This document shows, piece by piece, positions 1-8,276 of a DNA stretch of 64,000 nt (its first letter is position 1; every line of letters begins with the position of its first letter). The position numbers and the translations under genes are program-made. Source of the DNA: Chryseobacterium culicis (GTDB lineage: Bacteria; Bacteroidota; Bacteroidia; Flavobacteriales; Weeksellaceae); NCBI RefSeq assembly GCF_900108365.1, contig NZ_FNWQ01000006.1:207798-271797 (forward strand). The letters are read 5' to 3'. The notes beneath the pieces were generated by a model, which saw only the letters and a program-made list of their open reading frames with translations, was not told the origin of the DNA and made no database searches.

Positions 1-1
1 C

Positions 2-373
2 TGGATTTATCAGTGGGGAAGATTTAAAAGCTCTGAATATTTAGATTATTTCCTTAAAGGAATCAATGGGAAATCAAAAAAAGTAACTTTTAAAAAAGAT
101 GCACAGACAAAATATACTTTAATTGTTGATGCTAAATGGATCTATGCAGGCTGGTATGGTGGAATGATTGGCTCTCAGGAAGGGAAGCTGACTGCAGATC
201 TTAAGTTTGTAGAAACTGATAACCCTGCGAAAATCGTAATGAAACTGCAGGCAGATAAAATAGGAGGTAAACAAATGAATAAACAGTTTGCATGGGAATA
301 CGGCAGAATAGCTGCGGCTTACGAAGTTACAGGTAAAAAATTAGGAAGTGAAATAAAAAAATCTTTAAAATAA
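2..373 (+). CDS. 3' end of a hypothetical protein (start outside window)
   Basis: The frame is open from base 2, so the start codon lies left of the window; 123 residues are visible before the TAA at 371-373. The piece is lysine-rich with aromatic patches (WIYQWG at its left edge, WIYAGWYGG at residues 46-54 of the fragment) and alternating polar and hydrophobic residues that suggest beta structure. I do not recognise a family, and any signal peptide is out of view. It converges on the halogenase gene and shares the hairpin terminator at 375-406. Its link to the pigment locus is unknown. Confidence 0.75.
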   Translation, partial: WIYQWGRFKSSEYLDYFLKGINGKSKKVTFKKDAQTKYTLIVDAKWIYAGWYGGMIGSQEGKLTADLKFVETDNPAKIVMKLQADKIGGKQMNKQFAWEYGRIAAAYEVTGKKLGSEIKKSLK

Positions 374-374
374 C

Positions 375-406
375 AAAAACGGTCTGAATTTTCAGACCGT
401 TTTTTT
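375..406. terminator. Bidirectional intrinsic terminator
   Basis: A perfect 14-base inverted repeat (arms 375-388 and 391-404, core acggtctga/tcagaccgt) is flanked by A- and T-runs on either side. It can therefore end transcription from both the gene ending at 373 and the convergent gene ending at 405. Confidence 0.85.
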
Positions 407-1661
407 ATGCTTGGTTTTGCTGTTCCTGTTTTTCTAACTTGATCAGGTTGGCAAGATTTTTAACCACCGTATCATGCTTTTTCACAAAAGGATTGTCTTT
501 ATTCCAGACATAGCCTGCTAAAACCGCACAGATCTTTTTCTTTACATCCGGGTTTTCCGGTTGGTGGAAGAACAGTTCCTGAAGATTTCCGGTATACCAT
601 TCTTTTACATAGGTCGTGAAAACATCTACTCCATACAAGATATAATCAGAATATTCGGTCTGCCAGTCGATTTTTTCACCGTTTAATTGTCTTAAAGCCA
701 GTTTTGCGGCCAGCATTCCGGATTCTGTGGCAAAAGCCATACCCGAAGAAAATACAGGATCAAGGAATTCTGAGGCATTCCCCGTTAAAGCAAATCCGTC
801 CCCGAATAAACTTTTCACCGAACATGAATAGTCTTTCAGATGCTTAGGTTCGAAAAGGAAATCCACCTCCCCAAAGCGTTTTACATAATAATCTGAAAGA
901 GAAATTGCCTTTCTCAAAGCTTCGGCAGCATCTCCGTTTTCAGATAATTTGTCAATATATTCAGTAGGGCCTACAATTCCTACACTGGTATTTCCGTTGG
1001 AAAAAGGAATTACCCAAAGCCATACCTCTGTTTCAATAATGTCAAAAGAAATCAAAGTTCCTTCTTCCCCTGGTTCCCTGTTCATATCATGAACGTGAGA
1101 GAAGATCGCAGAGTGAGGAGCTAATTTTGAAGGTTTTTCAAGATCAAGAAGGCGCGGAAGCACTCTTCCGTAACCGCTTGAATCAATAACAAACTTCGCA
1201 TGGATCTCTTTCGTTTCCCCATCCTTATTTCTTACCGTAGTCACAGAATTGGTTCCATCAAACCTGATGTCAATCACTTCGGTTTCAAATTCAAGATCAA
1301 TTCCCTTATTCATAACTTCCTGAGCAAGCGTATGATCAAAATCAGCTCTCGGAACCTGCCAGGTCCAGTCCCAGCCTTCTCCGAATTTATTGCTGAAATC
1401 AAAAATGCAGACTTCGTCACCGCGAAGGAAACGTGCTCCCAGCTTCTTTTCAAAGCCCATTTTATCTAATGCGGGGAAAAGTCCGGCTTCCTCAAAGTGG
1501 TCCATGACCCTTGGAATTAAGCTTTCTCCGACAACCAGTCTTGGAAACTTTGTCTTTTCGACTACTTTTACGCTGACGTTATTGTTCTTCAGGTACGAAG
1601 AAGACACGCATCCGGAGGGTCCGGCTCCGATTACAAGAACGTCAACAGATTCTTTGCTCAT
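405..1661 (-). CDS. Flavin-dependent halogenase-like oxidoreductase of the flexirubin locus
   Basis: A 418-residue FAD enzyme. The N-terminal dinucleotide-binding motif GAGPSG is at residues 12-17 and GESLIP at 45-50. Two motifs diagnostic of flavin-dependent halogenases are intact: WxWxIP as WLWVIP at 214-219, and FxxPxxSxG as FLDPVFSSG at 299-307. Lysines at 72-73 (GFEKKLGARF) lie where phenolic halogenases carry their catalytic lysine. Expected role (inference): chlorination, or less likely hydroxylation, of the terminal phenol or resorcinol ring of the pigment, using reduced flavin supplied in trans. It is transcribed away from the tyrosine ammonia-lyase gene from a shared promoter region. 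Some related family members are annotated only as geranylgeranyl-reductase-like or NAD(P)/FAD-dependent oxidoreductases, so the chemistry is not proven. Confidence 0.78.
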   Translation of the reverse strand: MSKESVDVLVIGAGPSGCVSSSYLKNNNVSVKVVEKTKFPRLVVGESLIPRVMDHFEEAGLFPALDKMGFEKKLGARFLRGDEVCIFDFSNKFGEGWDWTWQVPRADFDHTLAQEVMNKGIDLEFETEVIDIRFDGTNSVTTVRNKDGETKEIHAKFVIDSSGYGRVLPRLLDLEKPSKLAPHSAIFSHVHDMNREPGEEGTLISFDIIETEVWLWVIPFSNGNTSVGIVGPTEYIDKLSENGDAAEALRKAISLSDYYVKRFGEVDFLFEPKHLKDYSCSVKSLFGDGFALTGNASEFLDPVFSSGMAFATESGMLAAKLALRQLNGEKIDWQTEYSDYILYGVDVFTTYVKEWYTGNLQELFFHQPENPDVKKKICAVLAGYVWNKDNPFVKKHDTVVKNLANLIKLEKQEQQNQA

Positions 1662-1690
1662 CTTTGATTTTTTATTTTAATAATAACTTT

Positions 1691-1698
1691 TATCTTTG
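1691..1698 (+). promoter_or_regulatory. -7 element for the tyrosine ammonia-lyase operon
   Basis: TATCTTTG fits the Bacteroidota TAnnTTTG consensus exactly. A TTTG at 1663-1666 is a possible -33 element with a rather long 24-base spacer. It lies about 60 bases before the lyase start and overlaps the divergent halogenase promoter region, so the two units could be co-regulated. Confidence 0.55.
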
Positions 1699-1701
1699 CC
1701 G

Positions 1702-1735
1702 CAAAATTAGTGACAAATAATTAATATTTTACAAA
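1702..1735 (-). promoter_or_regulatory. Promoter for the halogenase gene
   Basis: On the minus strand a TAATTTTG (-7 element, positions 1709 to 1702) is preceded by TTTG at 1735-1732 with a 22-base spacer, matching the Bacteroidota pattern. The predicted start would lie about 30 bases before the ATG at 1661. Confidence 0.5.
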
Positions 1736-1759
1736 ATTATCAACTATTACTTTTAATTG

Positions 1760-3280
1760 ATGAAAATAAATAACTTTTTAGAACTGAAAGACTTTCAAAA
1801 AATTATCATTGAGAATGAAAAAATAGAACTGGATGAATCACTTTTGTCAAGAGTGGATAAAAGTTTTCAGTTTTTAAAAGAGTTTTCAAAAAATAAAGTA
1901 ATATATGGTGTGAACACCGGTTTTGGGCCCATGGCTCAGTTCAAAATCAGTGACGAAGATACCCACCAGCTTCAATATAACCTTATCAGAAGCCATTCTT
2001 CAGGAATCGGAAATCCTTTACCGGCAGAAGAGGTTAAAGCATGTATGCTGGCAAGACTGAATACCCTGTCACTAGGAAATTCAGGAGTGCACCAATCTGT
2101 TGTTTATCTTCTTCAGGAGCTGATCAACAGAGATATTATTCCATTGATCTTTGAACATGGAGGAGTGGGAGCAAGCGGAGATCTTGTTCAGCTGGCCCAC
2201 CTGGCTTTGGTACTGATTGGAAAAGGAGAGGTATTTTATAAAGGAGAAAGAAAATCTACCAAAGAAGTTTTCGAAACAGAAGGATTAGAACCGATCAAAG
2301 TAGAGATCCGCGAAGGTCTTGCGCTGATGAACGGAACTTCAGTGATGTCCGGAATTGGTATTGTGAATGCGTACAAAGCGAATCAGCTTACAGATATCTC
2401 CCTCAGACTTTCTTGTGCTATCAATGAGATCGTACAGGCTTACGATGATCATTTGTCAGAAGCGCTGAACGGAACGAAAAAGCATTATGGGCAGCAGAAA
2501 GTGGCAGAAAGAATGCGCGCTCATCTGGCAGACAGTAAACTGATCAGAAAAAGAGAAGATCACCTGTATACCCATTTCGAAGAGCAGGAAAAAGTATTCA
2601 AGGAAAAAGTTCAGGAATATTATTCATTAAGATGTGTTCCCCAGATTTTGGGTCCGGTATTGGATACTCTTGAATATACAGAGAAGGTTCTTGAAAATGA
2701 GATTAATTCAGCGAATGATAATCCAATTATCAATGTTGAAGATCAGCATGTTTATCATGGAGGAAATTTCCATGGCGATTATATTTCCCTGGAAATGGAC
2801 AAGCTTAAAATTGTGGTAACGAAACTGACGATGCTTGCAGAAAGACAGCTCAACTACCTTCTGAATGCCAAAATTAATGAAATTTTGCCTCCTTTTGTGA
2901 ATCTGGGCAAACTGGGTTTCAATTTCGGGATGCAGGGGGTGCAGTTTACGGCAACTTCTACTACGGCAGAAAGCCAGATGCTGTCAAATCCTATGTATGT
3001 TCACAGTATCCCGAATAATAATGATAACCAGGATATCGTTAGTATGGGAACCAATGCTGCGGTGATCTGCAGAAAAGTAATTGAAAATGCGTTTGAAGTA
3101 TTGGCCATTGAAGCCATTACAATTATTCAGGCTGTAGAATATCTTGAATTTCAGGATAGAGTTTCATCCTCTACAAAAGAACTGTATGATGCTGTAAGGA
3201 GAATTATTCCTGCTTTTTCAGACGATATGGTCATGTATCCGTATCTGGAAGAAGTAAAGAATTACCTGAAAGGAATGTAA
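1760..3280 (+). CDS. Tyrosine ammonia-lyase (aromatic amino acid lyase, MIO family)
   Basis: A 506-residue lyase that should deaminate tyrosine to 4-coumarate, the starter of the aryl polyene. The Ala-Ser-Gly triad that cyclises to the MIO cofactor is in GGVGASGDL (about residues 134-142), and the catalytic Tyr is in IYGVNTGFG (residue 49). The selectivity pair reads Ser-His (LIRSHSSG, about 78-79), which is the histidase pattern rather than the His-Leu of Rhodobacter TAL. From memory, the protein closely resembles the Flavobacterium johnsoniae enzyme shown to be a tyrosine ammonia-lyase, which carries the same Ser-His. A TTG sits directly before the ATG at 1760; I take the ATG. It heads the plus-strand pigment operon. 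Activity as a histidase is the alternative, but context argues against it. Confidence 0.88.
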   Translation: MKINNFLELKDFQKIIIENEKIELDESLLSRVDKSFQFLKEFSKNKVIYGVNTGFGPMAQFKISDEDTHQLQYNLIRSHSSGIGNPLPAEEVKACMLARLNTLSLGNSGVHQSVVYLLQELINRDIIPLIFEHGGVGASGDLVQLAHLALVLIGKGEVFYKGERKSTKEVFETEGLEPIKVEIREGLALMNGTSVMSGIGIVNAYKANQLTDISLRLSCAINEIVQAYDDHLSEALNGTKKHYGQQKVAERMRAHLADSKLIRKREDHLYTHFEEQEKVFKEKVQEYYSLRCVPQILGPVLDTLEYTEKVLENEINSANDNPIINVEDQHVYHGGNFHGDYISLEMDKLKIVVTKLTMLAERQLNYLLNAKINEILPPFVNLGKLGFNFGMQGVQFTATSTTAESQMLSNPMYVHSIPNNNDNQDIVSMGTNAAVICRKVIENAFEVLAIEAITIIQAVEYLEFQDRVSSSTKELYDAVRRIIPAFSDDMVMYPYLEEVKNYLKGM

Positions 3281-3357
3281 CTATTGGCTGCTCTGAATTG
3301 TCTTAATAAAGACCCGCAAATCAACTTAAAAACTAAAAACGATATAAACACTAACGC

Positions 3358-4089
3358 ATGAAATGTGCAATTGTAACAGGAGGCTCCAGAGGAATCGGGA
3401 GAGCAATCTGTATAAAACTGGCTGAAGAGAAAAACTATCACCTTCTGATCAACTACGCTTCAAACGAAACGGCAGCCAAAGAAACATTGGCTAAAGTGGA
3501 AGAACTTGGAGCTACGGGAGAAATTCTTAAATTTGATGTAGGAAATACCGAAGAAACACAGACCATTTTAACGGAATGGCAGGAGAAAAATCCTGATGCT
3601 GTGGTAGAAGTGATCGTCAATAATGCCGGTATCACAAGAGATGGTCTTTTTATGTGGATGCAGAAAGAAGACTGGAACACCGTGATCAATACAAGTCTGG
3701 ACGGATTTTTCAATGTAACCAATTTCTTTATCCAAAAACTGCTTCGTAACAAGTACGGACGAATTATCAACATGGTTTCTGTATCCGGAGTAAAAGGAAC
3801 TGCAGGCCAGACTAATTATTCTGCTGCAAAAGGAGCCTTGGTAGGCGCCACAAAAGCCCTTGCCCAGGAAGTTGCCAAAAGAAACGTTACCGTAAATGCT
3901 GTAGCTCCCGGCTTTATCAAAACAGACATGACCCAGGATTTTAATGAGGAAGAACTGAAAGCAATGATTCCAGCCAACAGATTCGGAGAAGCAGAGGAAG
4001 TGGCAGACCTTGTGGCATTTTTAGCATCTAGAAAATCTTCTTACATTACAGGAGAAGTGATTAATATTAACGGAGGAATTTATTCATAA
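3358..4089 (+). CDS. 3-oxoacyl-ACP reductase (FabG-like SDR)
   Basis: A 243-residue short-chain dehydrogenase/reductase of normal FabG length. The cofactor motif GGSRGIG is at residues 8-14 and NNAG at 88-91. The catalytic set is Asn111, Ser141, Tyr154 and Lys158 (YSAAK). It ends with a FabG-like TGEVININGG. It should reduce the beta-keto group after each condensation during aryl-polyene extension, using NADPH. It is the only ketoreductase in the pigment locus, so it probably serves all three ketosynthases. One base separates its stop from the next ketosynthase, indicating an operon and possibly coupled translation. Confidence 0.88.
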   Translation: MKCAIVTGGSRGIGRAICIKLAEEKNYHLLINYASNETAAKETLAKVEELGATGEILKFDVGNTEETQTILTEWQEKNPDAVVEVIVNNAGITRDGLFMWMQKEDWNTVINTSLDGFFNVTNFFIQKLLRNKYGRIINMVSVSGVKGTAGQTNYSAAKGALVGATKALAQEVAKRNVTVNAVAPGFIKTDMTQDFNEEELKAMIPANRFGEAEEVADLVAFLASRKSSYITGEVININGGIYS

Positions 4090-4090
4090 C

Positions 4091-5311
4091 ATGGAAAATA
4101 GGGTAGTAATTACCGGAATGGGAATTTATTCCTGCATCGGGACATCTTTAGAAGAGGTCAGGGAATCCCTATATCAAGGAAAATCCGGTATTGTTTTAGA
4201 TCCGGACAGAAAAGAATTCGGCTTCAGATCAGGCCTTACAGGAGTTGTTCCTAAACCGGATCTTAAAAACCTTTTAAACAGACGCCAGCGTATCAGTATG
4301 GGAGAAGAAAGCGAATATGCTTATCTGGCAACTATTGATGCTTTAAAACAGGCCAATCTGGACGAAGAATTCTTAGATTCTCATGAAGTGGGAATTTTAT
4401 ACGGAAACGACAGTGTTTCCCAGGCAGTAGTAGAATCTATTGACATTGCAAGAGAAAAGAAAGATACAACATTGATGGGATCGGGAGCGATCTTTAAATC
4501 AATGAACTCAACGGTAACGATGAACCTTTCAACCATTTTTAAGCTGAAAGGAATCAATCTTACCATCAGTGCAGCATGTGCAAGCGGATCCCATTCTTTG
4601 GGGCTGGCTTATATGATGATTAAAAACGGGTTTCAGGATATGATTATCTGCGGGGGTGCTCAGGAAACCAACAAATATTCCATGGCAAGCTTTGACGGAC
4701 TGGGTGTTTTCTCAGCCAGAGAAGATGAACCTGCAAAAGCATCCAGACCTTTCGATGCCGATAGAGACGGCTTGATTCCGAGTGGCGGCGCTGCAAGTCT
4801 GATTGTTGAAAGCTTAGAATCTGCGCAGAGACGGGGAGCTCCGGTCATCGCAGAAATTATCGGGTATGGCTTTTCTTCAAACGGAGGCCATATTTCAACG
4901 CCCAATGTGGACGGACCCGCGTTGGCAATGGACAGGGCCTTAAAGCAGTCAGGACTCAAAGCTTCAGACATAGATTATATCAATGCTCATGCAACTTCCA
5001 CCCCAATTGGTGATGCCAATGAAGCGAAAGCCATTTATGAGATTTTCGGAGGTGATGTTCCGGTAAGCTCTACCAAATCTATGACGGGGCACGAGTGCTG
5101 GATGGCTGGTGCAAGTGAAGTAATCTACTCAATTCTAATGATGCAGAACGATTTTGTAGCACCCAATATTAACCTGGAAAACCCTGATAATGAAGCACAA
5201 AAGATAAATTTAGTCGCAAAAACAAAAAATCAAAAAATTGATGTATTTTTGTCGAATTCTTTTGGGTTTGGGGGAACCAATTCTGCACTAATAGTTAAAA
5301 AATTTGATTAA
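4091..5311 (+). CDS. 3-oxoacyl-ACP synthase (FabF-like ketosynthase)
   Basis: A 406-residue thiolase-fold condensing enzyme. The Cys-His-His triad is complete: Cys163 in AACASGSHS, His300 in NAHATSTPIGD, and His334 in SMTGHECWMAG. It should catalyse decarboxylative Claisen condensation of an ACP-bound acyl starter with malonyl-ACP. It lies between the ketoreductase (1-base gap) and its probable partner ACP (4-base gap). It is one of three catalytically complete KASI/II-type synthases in the locus, the others being at 19695 and 24634. Which one starts from coumaroyl-ACP and which makes the dialkylresorcinol acyl chains cannot be told from sequence. Confidence 0.88.
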   Translation: MENRVVITGMGIYSCIGTSLEEVRESLYQGKSGIVLDPDRKEFGFRSGLTGVVPKPDLKNLLNRRQRISMGEESEYAYLATIDALKQANLDEEFLDSHEVGILYGNDSVSQAVVESIDIAREKKDTTLMGSGAIFKSMNSTVTMNLSTIFKLKGINLTISAACASGSHSLGLAYMMIKNGFQDMIICGGAQETNKYSMASFDGLGVFSAREDEPAKASRPFDADRDGLIPSGGAASLIVESLESAQRRGAPVIAEIIGYGFSSNGGHISTPNVDGPALAMDRALKQSGLKASDIDYINAHATSTPIGDANEAKAIYEIFGGDVPVSSTKSMTGHECWMAGASEVIYSILMMQNDFVAPNINLENPDNEAQKINLVAKTKNQKIDVFLSNSFGFGGTNSALIVKKFD

Positions 5312-5315
5312 AAAC

Positions 5316-5570
5316 ATGGAAAGGGAAAAAATTGTTGCTATCGTTAATGATTTTCTGGTCAACGAATTCGAGGTTGATGGAGATGAAATCAGTAATGATG
5401 CCAACCTTAAAAATACACTGGGCCTTGACAGCTTAGATTATATCGACATGGTAGTCGTGATCGAATCCAATTTCGGAGTGAAATTAGGAGAAGCAGATTT
5501 CAAAAAAATGGTAACATTCGATGATTTCTATACAACGATTGAACATAAGATTGCAGAAAAAAACGCGTAG
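5316..5570 (+). CDS. Acyl carrier protein
   Basis: An 84-residue acidic ACP. The phosphopantetheine attachment serine is Ser39 in LGLDSLDYID. An in-frame TTG at 5304 would add four residues and overlap the ketosynthase; the ATG at 5316, four bases after the ketosynthase stop, gives a standard ACP N-terminus and is preferred. It should carry the growing polyene on the KS and KR encoded just upstream. A second, distinct ACP is encoded at 20978-21235, which suggests separate carriers for separate chains or steps. Confidence 0.9.
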   Translation: MEREKIVAIVNDFLVNEFEVDGDEISNDANLKNTLGLDSLDYIDMVVVIESNFGVKLGEADFKKMVTFDDFYTTIEHKIAEKNA

Positions 5571-5602
5571 TTATTGAGTAAATCTTTATTCTATAAAATG
5601 TG

Positions 5603-5666
5603 CCAATGTAATACTATCACAGTGATCCGGTAAGGGGCACTATTAAAAAAGATAGGATTACATTGG
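5603..5666. repeat. Long inverted repeat between ACP and acyltransferase genes
   Basis: Arms 5603-5618 and 5651-5666 pair at 15 of 16 positions (ccaatgtaatactatc against its near reverse complement), with a 32-base loop. Inside, gtgcc at 5600-5604 and ggcac at 5636-5640 could form a competing stem. There is no T-run, so it is not an obvious terminator. It may set the expression ratio of ACP and acyltransferase, or be a mobile repeat. Confidence 0.6.
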
Positions 5667-5691
5667 TTCTCTGTTATAATAAATTCTATAT

Positions 5692-6576
5692 ATGAACAAG
5701 TGGAAAGGTAAATCTAAAGGAACAGTACTCGGATACAGAATATTTGTCTGGTGTATTAGAAATATCGGAATCAGAAGTTCATATGGAGTGTTGTACTTTG
5801 TGGCGGCCTATTACTCGCTGTTTCAGAAGAAAAGCAACCAGTACATCTTTTATTATTTTCAGCAAAGACTCACTTACGGATACTGGAAATCCAAAGCCTC
5901 TATCTTTAAAAGCTATTTTACCTTCGGAAAAGTTCTGATTGATAAAACTGCTATTTCTGCCGGGCTCAGAGAAAAATATACCTACGAATTTGACGGAATT
6001 GAAAACCTCAGAAATCTTCTTGCTGCTAAAAAAGGAGGAGTACTGATCAGTGCTCATATCGGAAATTTTGAAATTGCCGAACATTTCTTTGCGGACATTG
6101 ATTTTGACTGTCAGATCAATCTGGTAACCACAGATCAGGAAGTAACCGTCATCAAAGAATATCTGGAAAGCGTTGCCGTAAAAAAGAGCAATATTAAATT
6201 CATCTACGTGAAAGAAGACATGTCTCATATCTTTGAGATCAATAAAGCATTGTCTGATAATGAATTAATTTGTTTTACAGGCGACCGTTATTTCGAAGGA
6301 TCCAAATATCTGGAAGCAGAACTGCTGGGGAAAAAAGCAAAATTCCCGGCTGGTCCGTTTTTGATCGCCTCAAGATTAGGAGTGCCCGTAGTGTACGTCT
6401 ATGTGATGAAAGAAAATAACCTTCATTACCATCTGTATGCAAGGGTTGCCCGGAATATTAAAAATCGTGATTCACAAGGACTTTTACAGTCTTATGTTGA
6501 TAATCTTGAGACTATGGTAAAAAAATACCCTCTTCAGTGGTTTAATTATTTTGATTTTTGGGATGATGTTGATTAA
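5692..6576 (+). CDS. LpxL/HtrB-like lipid acyltransferase
   Basis: A 294-residue member of the lysophospholipid/lipid A acyltransferase family. The active-site HX4E motif is at His122-Glu127 (AHIGNFE), and FTGDRYFEGSKY at about 196-207 resembles the family's second block. The N-terminus is basic with a hydrophobic stretch, as for an inner-membrane-associated enzyme. In aryl-polyene and flexirubin loci this family is a standing member, and it is thought to transfer the finished polyene from ACP to an acceptor. It could form the flexirubin ester or attach a polyene to a lipid; the BtrH-like protein at 28212 competes for that role. The inverted repeat at 5603-5666 precedes it. Confidence 0.82.
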   Translation: MNKWKGKSKGTVLGYRIFVWCIRNIGIRSSYGVLYFVAAYYSLFQKKSNQYIFYYFQQRLTYGYWKSKASIFKSYFTFGKVLIDKTAISAGLREKYTYEFDGIENLRNLLAAKKGGVLISAHIGNFEIAEHFFADIDFDCQINLVTTDQEVTVIKEYLESVAVKKSNIKFIYVKEDMSHIFEINKALSDNELICFTGDRYFEGSKYLEAELLGKKAKFPAGPFLIASRLGVPVVYVYVMKENNLHYHLYARVARNIKNRDSQGLLQSYVDNLETMVKKYPLQWFNYFDFWDDVD

Positions 6577-6734
6577 TTTTTCTATTTTTATCCCATAAAA
6601 CGAATAAAAAACTAAAAACCATTAAGATTTGACGAGATTTGAGATAAACCGTAAAATTTCTACGCTTACTTAACCAAAGTAATTTTTAAATATCTTAAAT
6701 TCCCTGTTTCTTAATTATAAAAGCACATTCTCTT

Positions 6735-8276
6735 TTGAAGAAAGAATACGACATACTTGTAATCGGAAGCGGATTGGGAGGTCTTGTTTCAGCTCTTATT
6801 CTGGCGAAAGAAGGCCGGAAAGTATGTGTTCTGGAGAAAAATAACCAATATGGGGGAAATCTGCAGACTTTTTCACGGGACAAACTGATCTTTGATACAG
6901 GAGTGCATTATCTGGGCGGCTTAAGCAAGGGACAGAATCTTAACCAGTTCTTTTCCTATCTGGAAATCATGGATGATCTTGAGCTGCATCCCATGGATGA
7001 AGACGGCTATGACAGAATCAGCTTTGGAGATGATGAAATTGAATATCCACATGCACAGGGATATCATAATTTTGTGGAGCAGCTTTCCAGATACTTCCCT
7101 GAGGAGAAGGAAAACCTTGAAAACTATTGTGAAGAAATTCAGTATGTATGCAGCCAGTTTCCCAGATATAATGTGATCGGAAAAGAAAGCTACAATGAGG
7201 AAATACTGCATCTTAATACCAAGAGATTCATCGAATCCGTTACGCATAACAAAAAACTTCAGGCGGTTTTACTGGGGTCTAACTTCTTATATGCCGGAGA
7301 TTCGGAGAACGTACCCTTTTATGTGCATGCCTTAACAGTAAATTCTTATATACAAAGTGCTTACAAATGTGTAAAAGGAGGGAGCCAGATCTCTAAGCTT
7401 CTCATCAGAAAACTTCGGGAGTATGGTGCAGAAGTGCATAAGCATTCAGAAGTGTCTGAATTTGTTTTCAGTGAAAATAATACACTGGCTTCTGTAAAAA
7501 CAAAAACAGGAAAAGAATACAGCGCAAAACAATTTATATCAAACATAGAAATCCGTTCCACCATTAGGCTGATAGGAGAAGAAAGGCTGAAAAAATCCTT
7601 TTTGAACAGGGTTTTAAGCTGGAAACCGGTTTCCTCATGTTTTAGTATTTATCTGGTCCTGCACCCAAACAGCGTTCCAAATTTCAATTGTAACAGATAT
7701 CATTATGCATCAGAAGAGCGGGTCTGGAAGGCATTTGGATATACGAAGGAATCATGGCCGGAAACCTATATGCTTTCTTCTACACCTTCCAGGCGTCATC
7801 CGGAATTTGCAGAAAGTCTTACCGCTATTTCTTATATGGATTTTGAAGAGGTGAAAGAGTGGGAAGATACCTTCAATACCGTAGCGGATGAACATGAAAG
7901 AGGAGCGGCTTATGAAAGATTTAAGCTGGGAAAAACTGAAAAACTGCTTGATGCCTTAGAAAAGAAGATTCCCAATCTGAGGCATGCTATTAAAATCATA
8001 TATACTTCTTCTCCTTTATCTTACCGGGACTATATCGGGAACTTTGAAGGCAATATGTACGGTTACATGAAAAGTTCTGAGAATCCCCTCAGAACAATGG
8101 TTTCTCCCCGTACGAAAATTGACAACCTTTTTCTTACCGGGCAATCCGTTAATATGCACGGTATTTTAGGTGTTACCATTGGTGCCTTTAATACCTGCGC
8201 AGAAATTATAGGAAAAGAAACAATTGACAGAAGGCTGACACAAATGATTAATAAAAACCCGAGTGAAAAAAACTGA
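6735..8276 (+). CDS. Carotenoid desaturase/isomerase-like FAD oxidoreductase
   Basis: A 513-residue CrtI/CrtISO-type flavoprotein. The Rossmann motif GSGLGG is at residues 11-16, followed by the glutamate-ended strand (VLEKN), and the C-terminal FAD block NLFLTGQSVNMHGILG is present. The start is a TTG at 6735; no in-frame ATG or GTG precedes the FAD-binding strand, so the rare start seems required. A role in modifying the polyene (isomerisation or dehydrogenation) or oxidising the resorcinol precursor is inference from its place in the locus. It overlaps the next gene by 14 bases. Confidence 0.82.
   Translation: MKKEYDILVIGSGLGGLVSALILAKEGRKVCVLEKNNQYGGNLQTFSRDKLIFDTGVHYLGGLSKGQNLNQFFSYLEIMDDLELHPMDEDGYDRISFGDDEIEYPHAQGYHNFVEQLSRYFPEEKENLENYCEEIQYVCSQFPRYNVIGKESYNEEILHLNTKRFIESVTHNKKLQAVLLGSNFLYAGDSENVPFYVHALTVNSYIQSAYKCVKGGSQISKLLIRKLREYGAEVHKHSEVSEFVFSENNTLASVKTKTGKEYSAKQFISNIEIRSTIRLIGEERLKKSFLNRVLSWKPVSSCFSIYLVLHPNSVPNFNCNRYHYASEERVWKAFGYTKESWPETYMLSSTPSRRHPEFAESLTAISYMDFEEVKEWEDTFNTVADEHERGAAYERFKLGKTEKLLDALEKKIPNLRHAIKIIYTSSPLSYRDYIGNFEGNMYGYMKSSENPLRTMVSPRTKIDNLFLTGQSVNMHGILGVTIGAFNTCAEIIGKETIDRRLTQMINKNPSEKN

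Noticed and set aside
1200..1680. Plus-strand reading frames opposite the halogenase gene
   Set aside because: They run antisense to a gene with clear FAD and halogenase motifs and show no motif or start context of their own.
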